Positions 1 through 11,700 of a DNA stretch of 64,000 nucleotides are shown in pieces. Under the pieces are notes generated by a model. It had not been told where the DNA came from, searched no databases, and saw only the letters and a list, made by a program, of their open reading frames with translations. Position 1 is the first letter of the stretch; each line of letters begins with the position of its first letter. Source of the stretch: Burhinus oedicnemus (lineage: Eukaryota; Chordata; Aves; Charadriiformes; Burhinidae); assembly GCA_008921705.1 (NCBI GenBank), contig VFFE01007667.1, positions 953,820-1,017,819 of the forward strand. Reading direction: 5' to 3'. The position numbers and the translations under genes were made by a program.

Positions 1-2746
1 CTACGGTCAGGGCCACATGCAGCAATGGAGAAGTGGGATGTCCCAGCCAGCAACGGGCAAGACGTCAGCCCAGCGCAAGGCAGTGGAAGTGCTGGGCTGA
101 AACCTCACAGTCAGTAGAGAGAAGAGAACAGTGTCACCGCAGACAGGTATTTCCTTAAAAAAAAAATTCATGAGATTACAAATTTGGCTCATAACATTAA
201 ACAGAGATAAGACATGAAGTGTTTTTAATTTTTTTCCCTTTTTTTTTTTCTCCCCTCCTCTTTCAGTGAAAGCAAAGACTAAGGCACGCAGTACCTGATC
301 TGAGCCCTGACTGCCTGCAGAGGACACATATCCCCCACCTGCCCTGCAGCACCCCTCGCCAGGTAGGGTGTAGCTCCAGCACAGGGACTTGGAGGCACAG
401 GGCTGTGAGCAACCCTGAACACACGCTCAGCTCGGGTTTGCTCCTGCAGCTTCAGACCAAGAAGTGACTCGGCACCCAACAGGTCCTCAGCCATGCAGCA
501 GCACCAGCGAGCTCCCCAAGGACAGTCAGAGGAACACTGATGGGGACTTTTGCCCAGGCAGTGCATTTCTCAGGAGGCACAGCCAGTGGAATACAGACCT
601 GTCCTCTGCCCTGTAGAGCCCTAAGAAAGGCAGAGAGTGACCTGCCTGCTCCTCCTTGGGGTGAGTCACTGGAGACGGAGCACATGCTTTTGCTGTGTGC
701 GGCAACAGAGAACTAGTGTTATTGTTTTTATCATTATTATTATTTACAGCAGTTCTTGCAAGTTTCCATTGAGTTGAATGCTACAACAAAAACCAGAGAG
801 ATGACTACCCTTAAGACCTTAGAAAACCAACCCACGACTTAAGATTTTGCCAGTGCTGCATGACAAATCTATAGCACCTCTGTAGACATCTGGTTTTAAG
901 AAGCTAAACATCCAACCCCTTGCTTACCTTCAGCCACATTTACAGGGCCTGGTGAGCTCCTTCACTATTGGCTAGTGACTTGTTCACAGCCTAACAAGTC
1001 AAAAAGGTAAGAAACAACCAAACCAGAAGCAAAGCAGATAGTCGCAGAATTCATCCGTGCCAAAGCTGGATTAGCAATGAGGGCTCATGACTTGCAGATT
1101 TAGTTTGCGGTGCCACTTCACAGTTCTTCAACCTTTAGAATATCCCTTGTGCTGCCTTTCTGCAGCTGGTCCTGAACTCCACCATCCTCAGCAGTGAGCC
1201 GTGCTTCCTAAAGCCGATGACCATCACGAAAAAGCAGTGCAAAAGACTCCCAAGAAGATCTGACAGAGACAAATGACGGTGAGCAGCTTTGACCAGCTTC
1301 AGGAAGCTTTATTGCTCAGGTATGTTGCAGAATACGAGCAGCTTTGGCCTAGAGCGAAGAGGTAGGGAACAAGGAAACCATTTGTACACATGGAAACATG
1401 ACAACCCATAAAGCCAATATCTCTCCCTCAGGATTGTAGAAAAAGAACACAAATGTTTTCTTTGCTAGGAGAAGCCAAAACAACTCTCCAACAGCCCTTC
1501 CAAAACAGTTCATAACACTTCATTAAATGAATGATGCAAACCTGCTGTCACACTGACAGTGCGTAGAAGTAAACAGGAGGATGCTGGCTGTGGTTTAGGT
1601 CTAAAGGGAACAAAGAGAGGGTTCACTCCCTACTGCCTCTTTTGGACACCAATTGCTACTTCAAAATCTTTCCAGAACAAAACCGAGTCTACCAAGAGAG
1701 CATGAAGTGCCTCGTAATCTTGTAGTGTTGGTGCCTTTGACTGGGGCTACTGAAGGATGCCAGAGCCAGACCCACCCACTGTCCTGTCCCCCAGACAGGA
1801 CCCCTGGGTGCACAGGGGTATGATGGCCCCCAATGCCTGTTGTTATTCCATTTCTACTGAGAGGCTCCCTGTCAGGCACAGAACAATGTTTTCAAGGAAC
1901 CAAGTACTTGGTCTGTCCAATCTGATTCTTAGGGAGGTTGGACAGAGTTGAATGTTCTGATTGTGGAGTTCAGACTGTCCGAGAAAGCTAACCAAAAGAG
2001 CCGTGGTCTTCTGTGACACAATGAGAAAACCCTTGTTAGATAGCAAATTGCCTTTCATTTCTCATAGATGCCATCAGGCGATCAGCAGAAGTAGTTCTTA
2101 TCTTTGGTCAGAGGCCAGAGTGACAGGTGATGCCCAATGTGTCCTTCATCATTCCAGGAAGAGACCAGTTTTCCCTCAAGTGTTCTGTTAAAACTGGATG
2201 GGAGTAGGTGACCCAATGTTCTAATTGCTAAGAAACCCAATGCAATTTCCAATTTAAATGCCAGGAAAATCAATTGCTTTCCTTCTCGATTCAAAGGTCT
2301 CACCTCTCTTCAAAATGACCAGCTTGCACTGCCAGCTGCTGAGTATTTGCCTGCAGAACCAACGTACGTGATTTCAGAGACACTTACCTGCTTCAGAAAA
2401 AAAAAAAAAGCGTCATTTATGCATTGCTTATTTAAATGACCCCACTATAAATACTGCTGTATAGGCAGCAGCAAGCACACCTTGCCCTGTGGGCCATCCT
2501 GTTTCCTCAACAGTATAAACTATTTCAGGCAAATTACACAGAGAAACCTTAAAATGAAACATTCCCTATTCAACAGTACAATATTTGCAGCCAATAGACT
2601 ACATAGCCTCTCCCTTCCTGTTGCAAAGAGCATCCCACATAGGGATTAATCATTCCTCAGAAATAGTACAACCGATTGCGGAGTTATTGGCACCTCTCCC
2701 ATCTCACTAAAAAGAGGGAACTCTTGACATAGCTTGAGTCATCTTC
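1..2746. other. No confident gene; possible 3' UTR of a minus-strand transcript
   Basis: Only short chance frames are present on either strand. If the candidate exon at 2747-2852 is real, about 1290-2746 would be its 3' UTR. No repeat family was recognised apart from short A/T runs near 240 and 2400. Confidence 0.5.
1308..1313 (-). promoter_or_regulatory. Possible polyadenylation signal AATAAA
   Basis: A minus-strand AATAAA in the context GAGCAATAAAGCTTCC lies about 1.4 kb past the stop codon of the candidate terminal exon at 2747-2852. Mildly T/G-rich sequence follows (GTCATTTGTCTCTGTC). It would suit the end of that transcript, but chance is not excluded. Confidence 0.3.
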
Positions 2747-2852
2747 CTAGTAGTCCTTTTCAAGCCTATACTCATCAGCCTCCAGGTGAGCAGACTTCTG
2801 ATTTTCAGCTAACATGGCTTCGACCTCTCCAGTTTTGGCCAAATCAAGTAGC
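2747..2852 (-). other. Possible 3'-terminal coding exon of an unrecognised gene
   Basis: On the minus strand a strong acceptor (TTTTCCTCCTCTGCAG) is followed by an open frame of 34 codons ending in TAG at 2749-2747. It reads LLDLAKTGEVEAMLAENQ, then KSAHLEADEYRLEKDY. The composition is charged and helix-prone with no low complexity, unlike most random frames here. The first base of the exon completes a split codon. The frame does not run far upstream: an in-frame TGA occurs near 2915, as expected if the region before 2853 is intron. An AATAAA at 1308-1313 would give a 3' UTR of about 1.4 kb. I do not recognise the protein. It could also be an exon of a noncoding transcript or a chance frame. 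Confidence 0.35.
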
Positions 2853-5800
2853 CTGCAGAGGAGGAAAATAGCTGGCTGTAGTTTAGTGCGAGCCTCACCC
2901 CACTCCAATCAGCACAGCTGATCAGGGCACAGCAAAACAAATTGATTTGCCTTGATTTGCTTTAATAGAAAATTTTATTTGTTTTCGTATTCTCTGGAAT
3001 TTAACAGTATTATTCAGCATTTAAGAGTAAGAATACTAAAACCAGAAACAGAATAAACAACAAAATCAGATCACTAGTTGAACTGACATTCATTTTTTAG
3101 CACAAAGTCTCCTTTTGGAGAACTCGCCTATTAAATACAGCCATTTTCCGGCATGTCCATCCATTTTGGATATGCACTTACGAGGAGAAACGCCACAGCT
3201 GAAGCAGCGGCACTGTCCTGGTGCTTGACCAGGAGCTGCACTCCGTGCTTCTTGGAGGCAAGGCAGGTCAGGCCAAAAGTTCTTTAAAAAATAGCACATT
3301 TGCAACGAAAAGGGGATAACTTCACTACCTATTTTCTTTGTGCAGATGCAGTATTACATTTTTACTTGCATCCTAGCAAGACTTGGCTTTGTCCAACAGA
3401 AAGGGAACCATAGTCAAATGACAGGGAGGAATAAAAGAGTGAAATAGGGTTTCAGTAGTGCATTGAGCTGCCTGAACTTAAACACCTGGTTGCTAAAAAC
3501 ACTCACCTGGGCAGAATCAGGAACTGAGATCTAAACCAAATCTGAACCCAAATATCATACAGTTGTCTGTGTCCTGTTCAAATAATAAGGATGGATGGGC
3601 AGATGGACATATCTTTGCCCAGTAGCTTATACCCCAGCCTTACACAAGCTAGATATTCCCAACAGCCTCTTGCAGCAAGCTAAATGCCCTTACAAGTCCC
3701 CAAATCAATGGCACTGAAACAAAACATGTGGGACGTTTCCATCAGGGTCAAGTAAAAGCAACTGTGCAGATCAAATTAGATCCAGAGCATCTGTGAACAT
3801 GAAGTTGAGGCAAGAATATAAATTTGAATGCAGTTCTCAATGAAGCTCTGTCAATGATTGACCTATGAAAGGGAGTCATAGGCACAAAGACCAGAAATAG
3901 GGATTCAGGTCAGGGACCCAAAGGCAAGTTTTGCTCACGTCCATAACCTAAATCAGGATACATCATAAAGCAAGCTCTTGCCGGTGCCATTTTTAGTTCC
4001 CAAGAGAGGTGGTAATTTTAAAAACTACATTGTAGAAGCAAGAATCTCTCAAAACAAGTTTGCTTGTACTCAACCCTAGTGTTCACTCACATTAAGCCAG
4101 GAGTTTCCCTTGGCTTGGTCAGGATCTTGCATTATTGTTACTACGCATGAGGCAACAGCTTGAATCACTTCCAAATCAAATTACAGAAAGCTTTGTATAA
4201 TTAAATTTCTACCAACACTCAAGCAAAGGATTTAGTTTTTCTTCTACCTGCAGTGACTTGAAGTTCTTTACTGAAACTTAGAGAAGGGAGAGGGATGGGT
4301 AGAAGAACTTCTGATCAACTTAAATATGTTTCTACTCAGCGCAGAAAAATGCTCGTGTCCTATTCCAGAACACACTGAATAAAGTTCACCATTCTGAAGT
4401 AATAAAGACTTTTCTTTTAGAGCTTAAGTCTACAGTTCAGCAGTATATGTGATCTCATCAGGATTGCCACTATTCTTGCCTGCATGAGGTCCCATCATTT
4501 GCTTGACTCCACAGTTCCTGCAGAGCTCTGCAGCACTGCTTGAGCCTGCCACGTTTTAGGGTGAGGGTGTCTCAGAAGACCAGCGCATGCAGTTTCCCAA
4601 TCCCAAGCCAAGAGGTTTTGTGGTTTCTTTAATGTTAACTATATCACCAATCACAGGGGGGCTTCACACATGTAGTAACCTAAAAAGGACATCAGTTTAT
4701 GGGAGCAGAGGATTTCTACCCTTTGGGCCTAATATCAGATACTCTGTGACACACATTTAATTTTAAATTCAGTGCCAAAGGCACACTGCCTTTTCATAAA
4801 CCTCTTCATTACAATTGCATAGATTTAAAATATCCTACAATGATATAATGGTGGATTACAACAAATGACCAATTAAAATGTACATCGTATGTTACAGCCT
4901 TAATTATTCCAACATTATTAAAGACCTGCACTGTGCTTTTACAGGGGTAAAGATTTCCAATGGCAGATGGAAGAACTAAAACAATTCTATACTCTCTTAA
5001 ATAAAGTTATTGGACTTTGAAAATCCAATGGACTAAGTGCTGATTTAGAATTGTTATCTTTGTTCAACTTTTGTTACTTTTGAATCTTGCAACTATCAAT
5101 TTCATCCTGCTGGAGAATTTAAAAGAAATCTGCTTTTCTTCTGTGGAAATTTGTGTATAGCCAGTGCATTTTATTTAACAGAAACTAGGAATATTCTGCA
5201 CTCAGTAAGTGAAATTCACTCAAAAGAAGCCTAACACCCACCCCGGGATGGAGCAGGCAGAGGGCCACTGGCTCATGGGCTCGATTCCTTGGGCCATTGC
5301 CTTGTGGCCATTCCTCCCTGTGCTGGTTATGGGCTCGAGCTCACTTCTGCTTTGGCATAAAGGTGGAAAATCACATTTCTTGTACTTCTTAGGGAACTTT
5401 CCTGTAATTAAATGAAAAGAAGCACCAAATAGCCGAGCATGTGTGTTGTAGCAGTTCTTCTGTCATTAAGACAGCTGTTTCTGTTTCATTCCTGTAGTAA
5501 AAAGGAAGTCAAGCTCCACTCAGTTATTGTTCTCTAAATGCTTTACAAATGCCAAGAGATGTCAGTGAAAAGCTTTACAGATCCTTCCTTGGGGTCCCCT
5601 TTGTAAACAGCTTCGGGGAGGAATTCAGACATGAGATCAGCAGCGCCGGGAATCCCCATATCAGATGAAGCCCAGTGGCTCTTCCCCAGCAGAGAGGAGA
5701 CGTAGGAAGGAAGGAGGGACATGTGCCTTGGGCTAATAGGAAGCCAGGTCCACCTTTCCAGAAATGCTTTCTACAGAGGGGCATAAAGAGGAAGGGGAGG

Positions 5801-7858
5801 CAGGGAGGCAGGTCCAGTGAGGAAAGAGAGACGCAAAGGGTGAGTGGAGAAGCCTACATAGGCGAAAGAGCTGACTATGTTGTAATCAAAAAGTTGCCTT
5901 GCCCCTTACCTTGCCCCAGAGACATCCGTACCCAGTGGCATAACTTCCACGCTCCTTTCAAATCAAGCAGTGACTTAGATCCCCAGGGCTGAGCTTGCAG
6001 GAGAAAGCTCATGGAAAGTTTTAGGTTCTTGCCCATAAGTAAAAAACCAGGCTTGTTTAAGGAAGGAGGGTGGGAACCACGTAAGCATGCCCAAAGCAAT
6101 GAGTGATAAAGAGAATATGCAGAGACAAATATTTGGAGCTTCTCAGACAGGAAAAACAGAGGCAAATCTGAAGGCAAATGATATATTTAAAATGAGGAGG
6201 CTTTCTAGTGTGCCATTAAAATTATTTTCACATGATATATAATGCGCTGAAGTGATATTCTCTGAAGCAATCAGTGAGAAATTGTATGTTTTGTTCCTTC
6301 TGTCACAGAGAAATTGTATTTGTCAGGGTCTCAGCCTTTGTTTGTTGCCATGTGGAATTAGAGTCCATTATCAAAGGTGATGCAGAGATATGAAAGCGCT
6401 GAGAGGCTGCAAAATCAGTGTCTTCCAAACCACAATGATTGCAGACAGCATGGTGCTGGATCAGAGCCACAATCCCTCTCTCTGGAGCAGCCTCTTTCCA
6501 CCCTTTGGGAACAAGGACCCCAATTTTCTGTGTGGGATGGGAAGACCCACCTGAATGTGGCCCCCCTCAACCACTGCCAGCCTCTCCTGCCCCCTTTGCC
6601 CTAATCGCACAAGTATCTCCACAGAACAAGCACCACACCTTTGGTGCAAAAGACAAAGATACTATGGGAAAAGAGCAGGGGAGATCAAGGACATCTCTAA
6701 CATTGTGAGTCCCCAAGTGACTTGCGCAGGTGTCTCAGCAAGAGCAAGCTTTTGAGACCCACCTAGTGCCTTAATCCTCAAAACAATATCCCTCTAGGTA
6801 CTGATGTCTGCACTGATGTTGGATATGTGAGAACAGCTTGCATCACCAATATGGTCAAATATCCACTGCTACGCAGAACCTGGGAAGCCAGGGTTTGCAG
6901 GCACCATGGCTAAATGCCTGCCGGTCTCTGGACTCCCCCGGCAGCAGGACGTGAGCTGGTCCTTTCCCACAGGTGTATGCCAAAACATCAAATGTGCCCT
7001 CTACAGCTAGCAAAATCCAGGCTCCTCAGCTGTCCACCAGATCAGTGAATGAAGTATCACGTCATCCTTGAAATGCCATCAAAGAGCTTCCAGTAACTAT
7101 TCAATGAATCAGCACTTCCCAACAGAAATCACCAGTTTTCTTTCCCCTTCACTCAAATTAACTGTGTGATCTCTGGCCTTTTGAATTAACAGTTGGTAGA
7201 AGAAGAATGCTTGCATGAGCCGTTGGTCAAAGACCCCTCAGGTTTCCCATGAACAACCCTGAAGGAAACACAATCCTGGGAGATGTAGCTGTGCTCCTGA
7301 CACAGGAAGGTCATCTGTCCATGCTGACCACAGAGCAAAGCAAAGTTGGACAGCTGGGAATCCGTGACACAGACCTAGGTCATAGCATGATTTTATCTGC
7401 TGTCCTGTTAAACCTTCTAGCCATGGGCTGGTTTTGGAGCTGAGGTGGGAAGACTTTAACAGGCATCCAGCTGCTGCAACATCTCTGAGTAATAAAAGCT
7501 GCAATTTTATATGTCCAAGACAGAGCATCTGGACACAACAGAGGTTTCCCTGATGAATCTTAGGAAAGGAGGAAGCACAGTAAGATAGAAGTGATAATTC
7601 GTGTAATGGGGTCATTACTGTAACAAGATTACAAAACAACCCATCTGGTTCTTAACCTTTACTCCTAACTGAAGGAGGAAGACAGACCATGATGTTTGCC
7701 TGCAGCTGTGCATGTTCTGGGTTTGTGCTAAGGGCTTGCCATTTGAGAGGACATGTGCCAGAAGATGCAGGGCTGGCCATGGTCCGTTCTCCCTTGGTAC
7801 AAGGGTTCCCAGGCTGGTATCCAGCTCACAGCACACCCTGGGGTAAGAGGAGGGTGAA
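2853..7858. other. Unannotated stretch, mostly unique sequence
   Basis: Apart from the weak exon-like segment at 3182-3250, I see no gene. Around 4790-5100 the sequence is AT-rich without an obvious repeat signature. It is the kind of stretch that could be a conserved noncoding element, but only alignment to other birds would tell. Confidence 0.5.
3182..3250 (-). other. Exon-like segment upstream of the 2.8 kb candidate
   Basis: A 69-nt minus-strand segment lies between a pyrimidine-rich acceptor (GACCTGCCTTGCCTCCAAG) and a consensus donor (GTAAGT). One of its frames ends with two bases that would join in phase to the candidate terminal exon at 2852. The resulting peptide (STECSSWSSTRTVPLLQL and onward) is not one I recognise. 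The segment is short, so the pairing is tentative. Confidence 0.2.
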
Positions 7859-8710
7859 TTCATAGAATGGTTTAGGTTGGAAGGGACCTTAAAGATCATC
7901 TAGTTCCAACCACCCCTGCTATGGGCAGGAACACCTCCCACTAGACCAGGTTGCTCAAAGTCTCATCCAACCTGTCCTTGAACACCTCCAGGGATGGGAC
8001 ATGCACAGCTTCCTTGGGCAACCTGTTCCTGTGTCTCACCACCCTCATAGTAAAGAATATCTTCATAGTGCAAAATTTCTTCCTGAGATCTAATCTAAAT
8101 CTCCCCTCTTCCAGTTTGAAGCCATTACCCCTCGTCCTATCACTCTGTGCCCTTGTAAAATGTCCCTCTCCAGCTTTTTTGTAGGCCCTCTTTAGATACT
8201 GGAAAGCTGCTATAAGGTCTCTGCGGAGCCTTCTCTTCTCCAGGCTGACCAACCCCAACTCTCTCAGCCTGTCCTCAGAGCAGAGGTTCTCCAGCCCTCT
8301 GATCATCTTCGTGGTCTCCTCTGGACCCACGCCAACAGGTTCACACGCTTCTTACGTTGGGGTCTCCAGAGCTGGACGCGGTATTCCATGTGGGGTCTCA
8401 TGAGAGTGGAGTAGAGGGGCAGAATCCCCTCCCTTGACCTGCTGGCCATGCTTCTTTTGATGCAGCCCAGGATATGGTTGGCTTTCTGGGCTGTGAGTGC
8501 ACATTGCCAGCTCATGTTGAGCTTCTCATCCACCAGCACCCCAAAGTCCCTCTCCTCGGGGCTGCTCTCGATCCATTCTCTGCCTAGCCTGTATTTGTGC
8601 ATAGAATTGCCCTGACCCATGTGCAGGACCTTGCATTTGGCCTTGTTGAACTTCATGAGGTTGGCACGGGCTCACCTCTCAAGCCTGTCCAGGTCCCTCT
8701 GAATTGCTAC
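7859..8710 (-). mobile_element. CR1 LINE, 5'-truncated copy (about 0.85 kb)
   Basis: The plus strand begins with the CR1 tail (CATAGAATGGTTTAGGTTGG), so the element runs on the minus strand. It retains the end of the reverse-transcriptase [19 protein letters not shown], then [22 protein letters not shown] and [16 protein letters not shown]. The reading frame changes near 8310-8330, between QRR and MIRGLENL, so it is disabled. About ten extra codons duplicate the KKF..TMR region (near 8050-8075). The 5' end is cut within the ORF, just upstream of the KFNKAKC block. Confidence 0.95.
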
Positions 8711-11700
8711 TGCTTGACACAATGCTGAATTGCTAGCAGCAGGCAGCTGTCACCTTCTTCTTCATGGGGATGGAAACATGAGGAGGTCCCCAAACTTTGG
8801 TATGATTCATTCCCAGAATGGAGACACCACCTTGCCTTGGCAGTGTAAGATCAAAAGATTCAGAAGTATCCTGAAGTTTCCAGGTGTTGTTTTTGCATAC
8901 GTGGCAAACCCAGGCAGCCACAGATGTGTTAGCAAGTCATCTCAGACTGGGAAAACTAGAATGTGTTTGACTGATACCAAGACTTTTAAAATAATTTATA
9001 TTGGACCTGGTCCACGGATTGACAAGGGGGTGAATTTCCCAGGCCTGCTCAGGCATGAGGGGCAGCGTGCATGCGAGGAGGTGTTCCGTCACCTCCCGGG
9101 CTCCGGGGAAGCACCATGACAGTGTCACTGAACTTGTCACTGGTGACTCTGAGAGGCATTGGCAGCAGCATTGGCATGACACGCACTGAGGAGCTCAGGC
9201 CCCTCTCAACATTTACAAGGCGACACTTTGATCCCTTTCTTCTGAATTTCCATCAGTTAACTTTGGTCTGGACCTCGTGAGGCATGTTTACATAGTTCTC
9301 CCTGAGATGTCAACATCATCTCTGATATTTCCACTGTTATTAGCTCTGAAGCACTGACTTCTCCCACCATTTGGTCACAAATGTCTGCAGAGTTTCGAGG
9401 AAATTGAAGAGGGTTAAGCTATGACTGCTGGAAACAATATCCCCTGCTTAGATGAACTCAATTGCAACATTTTCCAGGAGATCAGAACAAACCAAACAAA
9501 AGTAGCATGTAACATTTCCTACTTTTCTAGTGCTGCAGACAAAGAGAAAGCTCCCACTGCAAAAGCTAAAGAAAACTTCCGGCATTTTAAGGCCAAGACT
9601 CCAACATGCTGCAGCTGACTAAGGACTGAAAAAAAAATGATGTTTTCAGAATTAAATTTTAAAAGTGCTAGGGAACCTGGATGCTTAACTCCTTTCTGTC
9701 TCCTGTGAAAATCCCAAACACGCTGTTTCCAACTTACCCTTTGCTGCACCAGCCTGCTCCCAACAAACAGGCTGCCAGCTCGCAGCGTCAGGACCTGCGA
9801 AAATACTGTCGTCCCAAGCAGGTCCATGCTCCCTGCACAGCTGAGCCGGTGATTTCACAGAGTGCTGAGGGATGAGTCACATATTCACACCATGTTACTC
9901 TTGCGGTAACGACAGGAACATCGCACCAGGAGCGGCTGGTAACCGCTGGCTGGGAGAAACACCAGGCAGGGTATTGGGTCCTGAGCAGTACGCCTGGGGC
10001 GGCAGTCTGGGGGAGTGTGGCAGGTACACAGATGGATGGCACGGCTTATAGAGTGCCAGGTACTGCTTCCTGCATCTTCAGCTCTGGAATGATCATTACG
10101 AGAAAGACTGGAGTTTGGTTAATTGACATTGGGATTCAGAGCAGGCAGGGTGGAAGTTGCTCAAAGCTCCTGTTCCCTGACACCAAAAATGCAGCAGCTC
10201 CAAAGGGCTTCAGGACTTCATTTTGATCTTGCTAAATGTGTGTATCAAAATAAGGATGGAAACGGAGGACACCTTTTAGCAATGCCTACAGCTCCAGATA
10301 ACCCATTTGCTGAAGGGAGCGGTCCCTTGTACGTCCTGCTGGGGAAATTTCCTGCAGCCCAGCGCCAGGAATGATTTGTGGACAAGAGCTACAGTGTGAA
10401 TAAAGCCTTACACACAAGGATGGGTGCCAGCCACGCTTGTGGCCGGTGCTCTCGCAGCCACTGTACCTTGTCCCAGTCTGCAGGAAGGAAAGATGAGAAG
10501 TAACTGAAACAGCTGTAACGAGCAGCTGTAAGGAGTCAGAGTTGCAAAACCTCCGAAGCAGAACTGCTCACTTCCCAAATGCCTCTGCCAGGCAGTTGGC
10601 ACAGAAAGGGGAACCCGGCTAGAGAGCAGAGACCTGGCAAACTCAGAAATGCTACAAAGAGGGGGAAGAGGTGAAGCTGAGCCACAGCCATCCTTACAGT
10701 AAATAATTGTCTCTGCATGCTGCTAGGATGAGAAAGAATAGCATAGCCTGCCTGAAAGACTTTGCAGTTGAGGAGTGGGTTAGTCTGGTTAGGATTGATC
10801 TGAGTTTTACTGGACTGGTCCAACTCATGATTGAAATGTGGGAAACACGGTGCCCTCACAGTTACCCACAGCAAAGGGACGGAGGTCATTGCAGAGGGAG
10901 AGGTATGGCAGGAGGTGCAACTCGGCCATCCATCAGCTCTAGGGTTATGAGAAAGCTGATGGAGCTGGATGCTCTGCAGACTAAGGACAATTAAATTAAG
11001 TCACCTTGATACATGTGAAATGACTTCCTCAGCCCTGCAGGACAGGCTGGATGTTACAGCAGTTTTGGTCTGAACCAGGAGAAGTTGCTAGCAAGAGGAA
11101 ACTGCTAGGAAAAGGCTGAGTAAAACCATCCCCACAGCTAAACCACAGGTCAGGCAGTGGCTTTCCAGCTGAGCTATGAAATGTTTGAAATATTAATAGC
11201 AAGGGTGTTGCTCAATGCCCTCTCTATTTGTCACACCTAGTCAGTGCCGCTTGCCTGCAGGCAGGTGACCGAGCACAGAGGCCCCCTTGCCAAGGGCACA
11301 TCCCCAGGGGAGAGCAGACCACCCTCAGACACTGCCTCAAAGAAGCCCTCTCTGCTTAGGTGAAAAGAAAGTAGAAAAGTAAACTTTGTAGTAACCAGCA
11401 ATGCAAACCCTGTTGGTTTTTGACAGTCGCCTGATAATACCCAGGCAGAAGAACACTATGCATGGGGACAAATTTACAAACAACGTGGTTTTCATTCACA
11501 TGTCCATGTAGGACACTCGAGACAAACAGATGCCTTCTGTGGGAAGGAAAGGCACAGAAGTGAACACTGTGCTTGTTTCTTGGGATCGAATTATACCATA
11601 TTGATTGAGTCACTTTTATCTGAAATCACATTACAGCCTTTTCCTTCAGGGCTTCTTTATGGCACAAAGGAATTGAACGGCAGCAGCTCTTCCTCCCTGG

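Noticed and set aside
7951..8184. Plus-strand ORFs inside CR1 copies (also at 22616-22831 and 41536-41991)
   Set aside because: They are the antisense reading of CR1 tails and recur wherever CR1 occurs.
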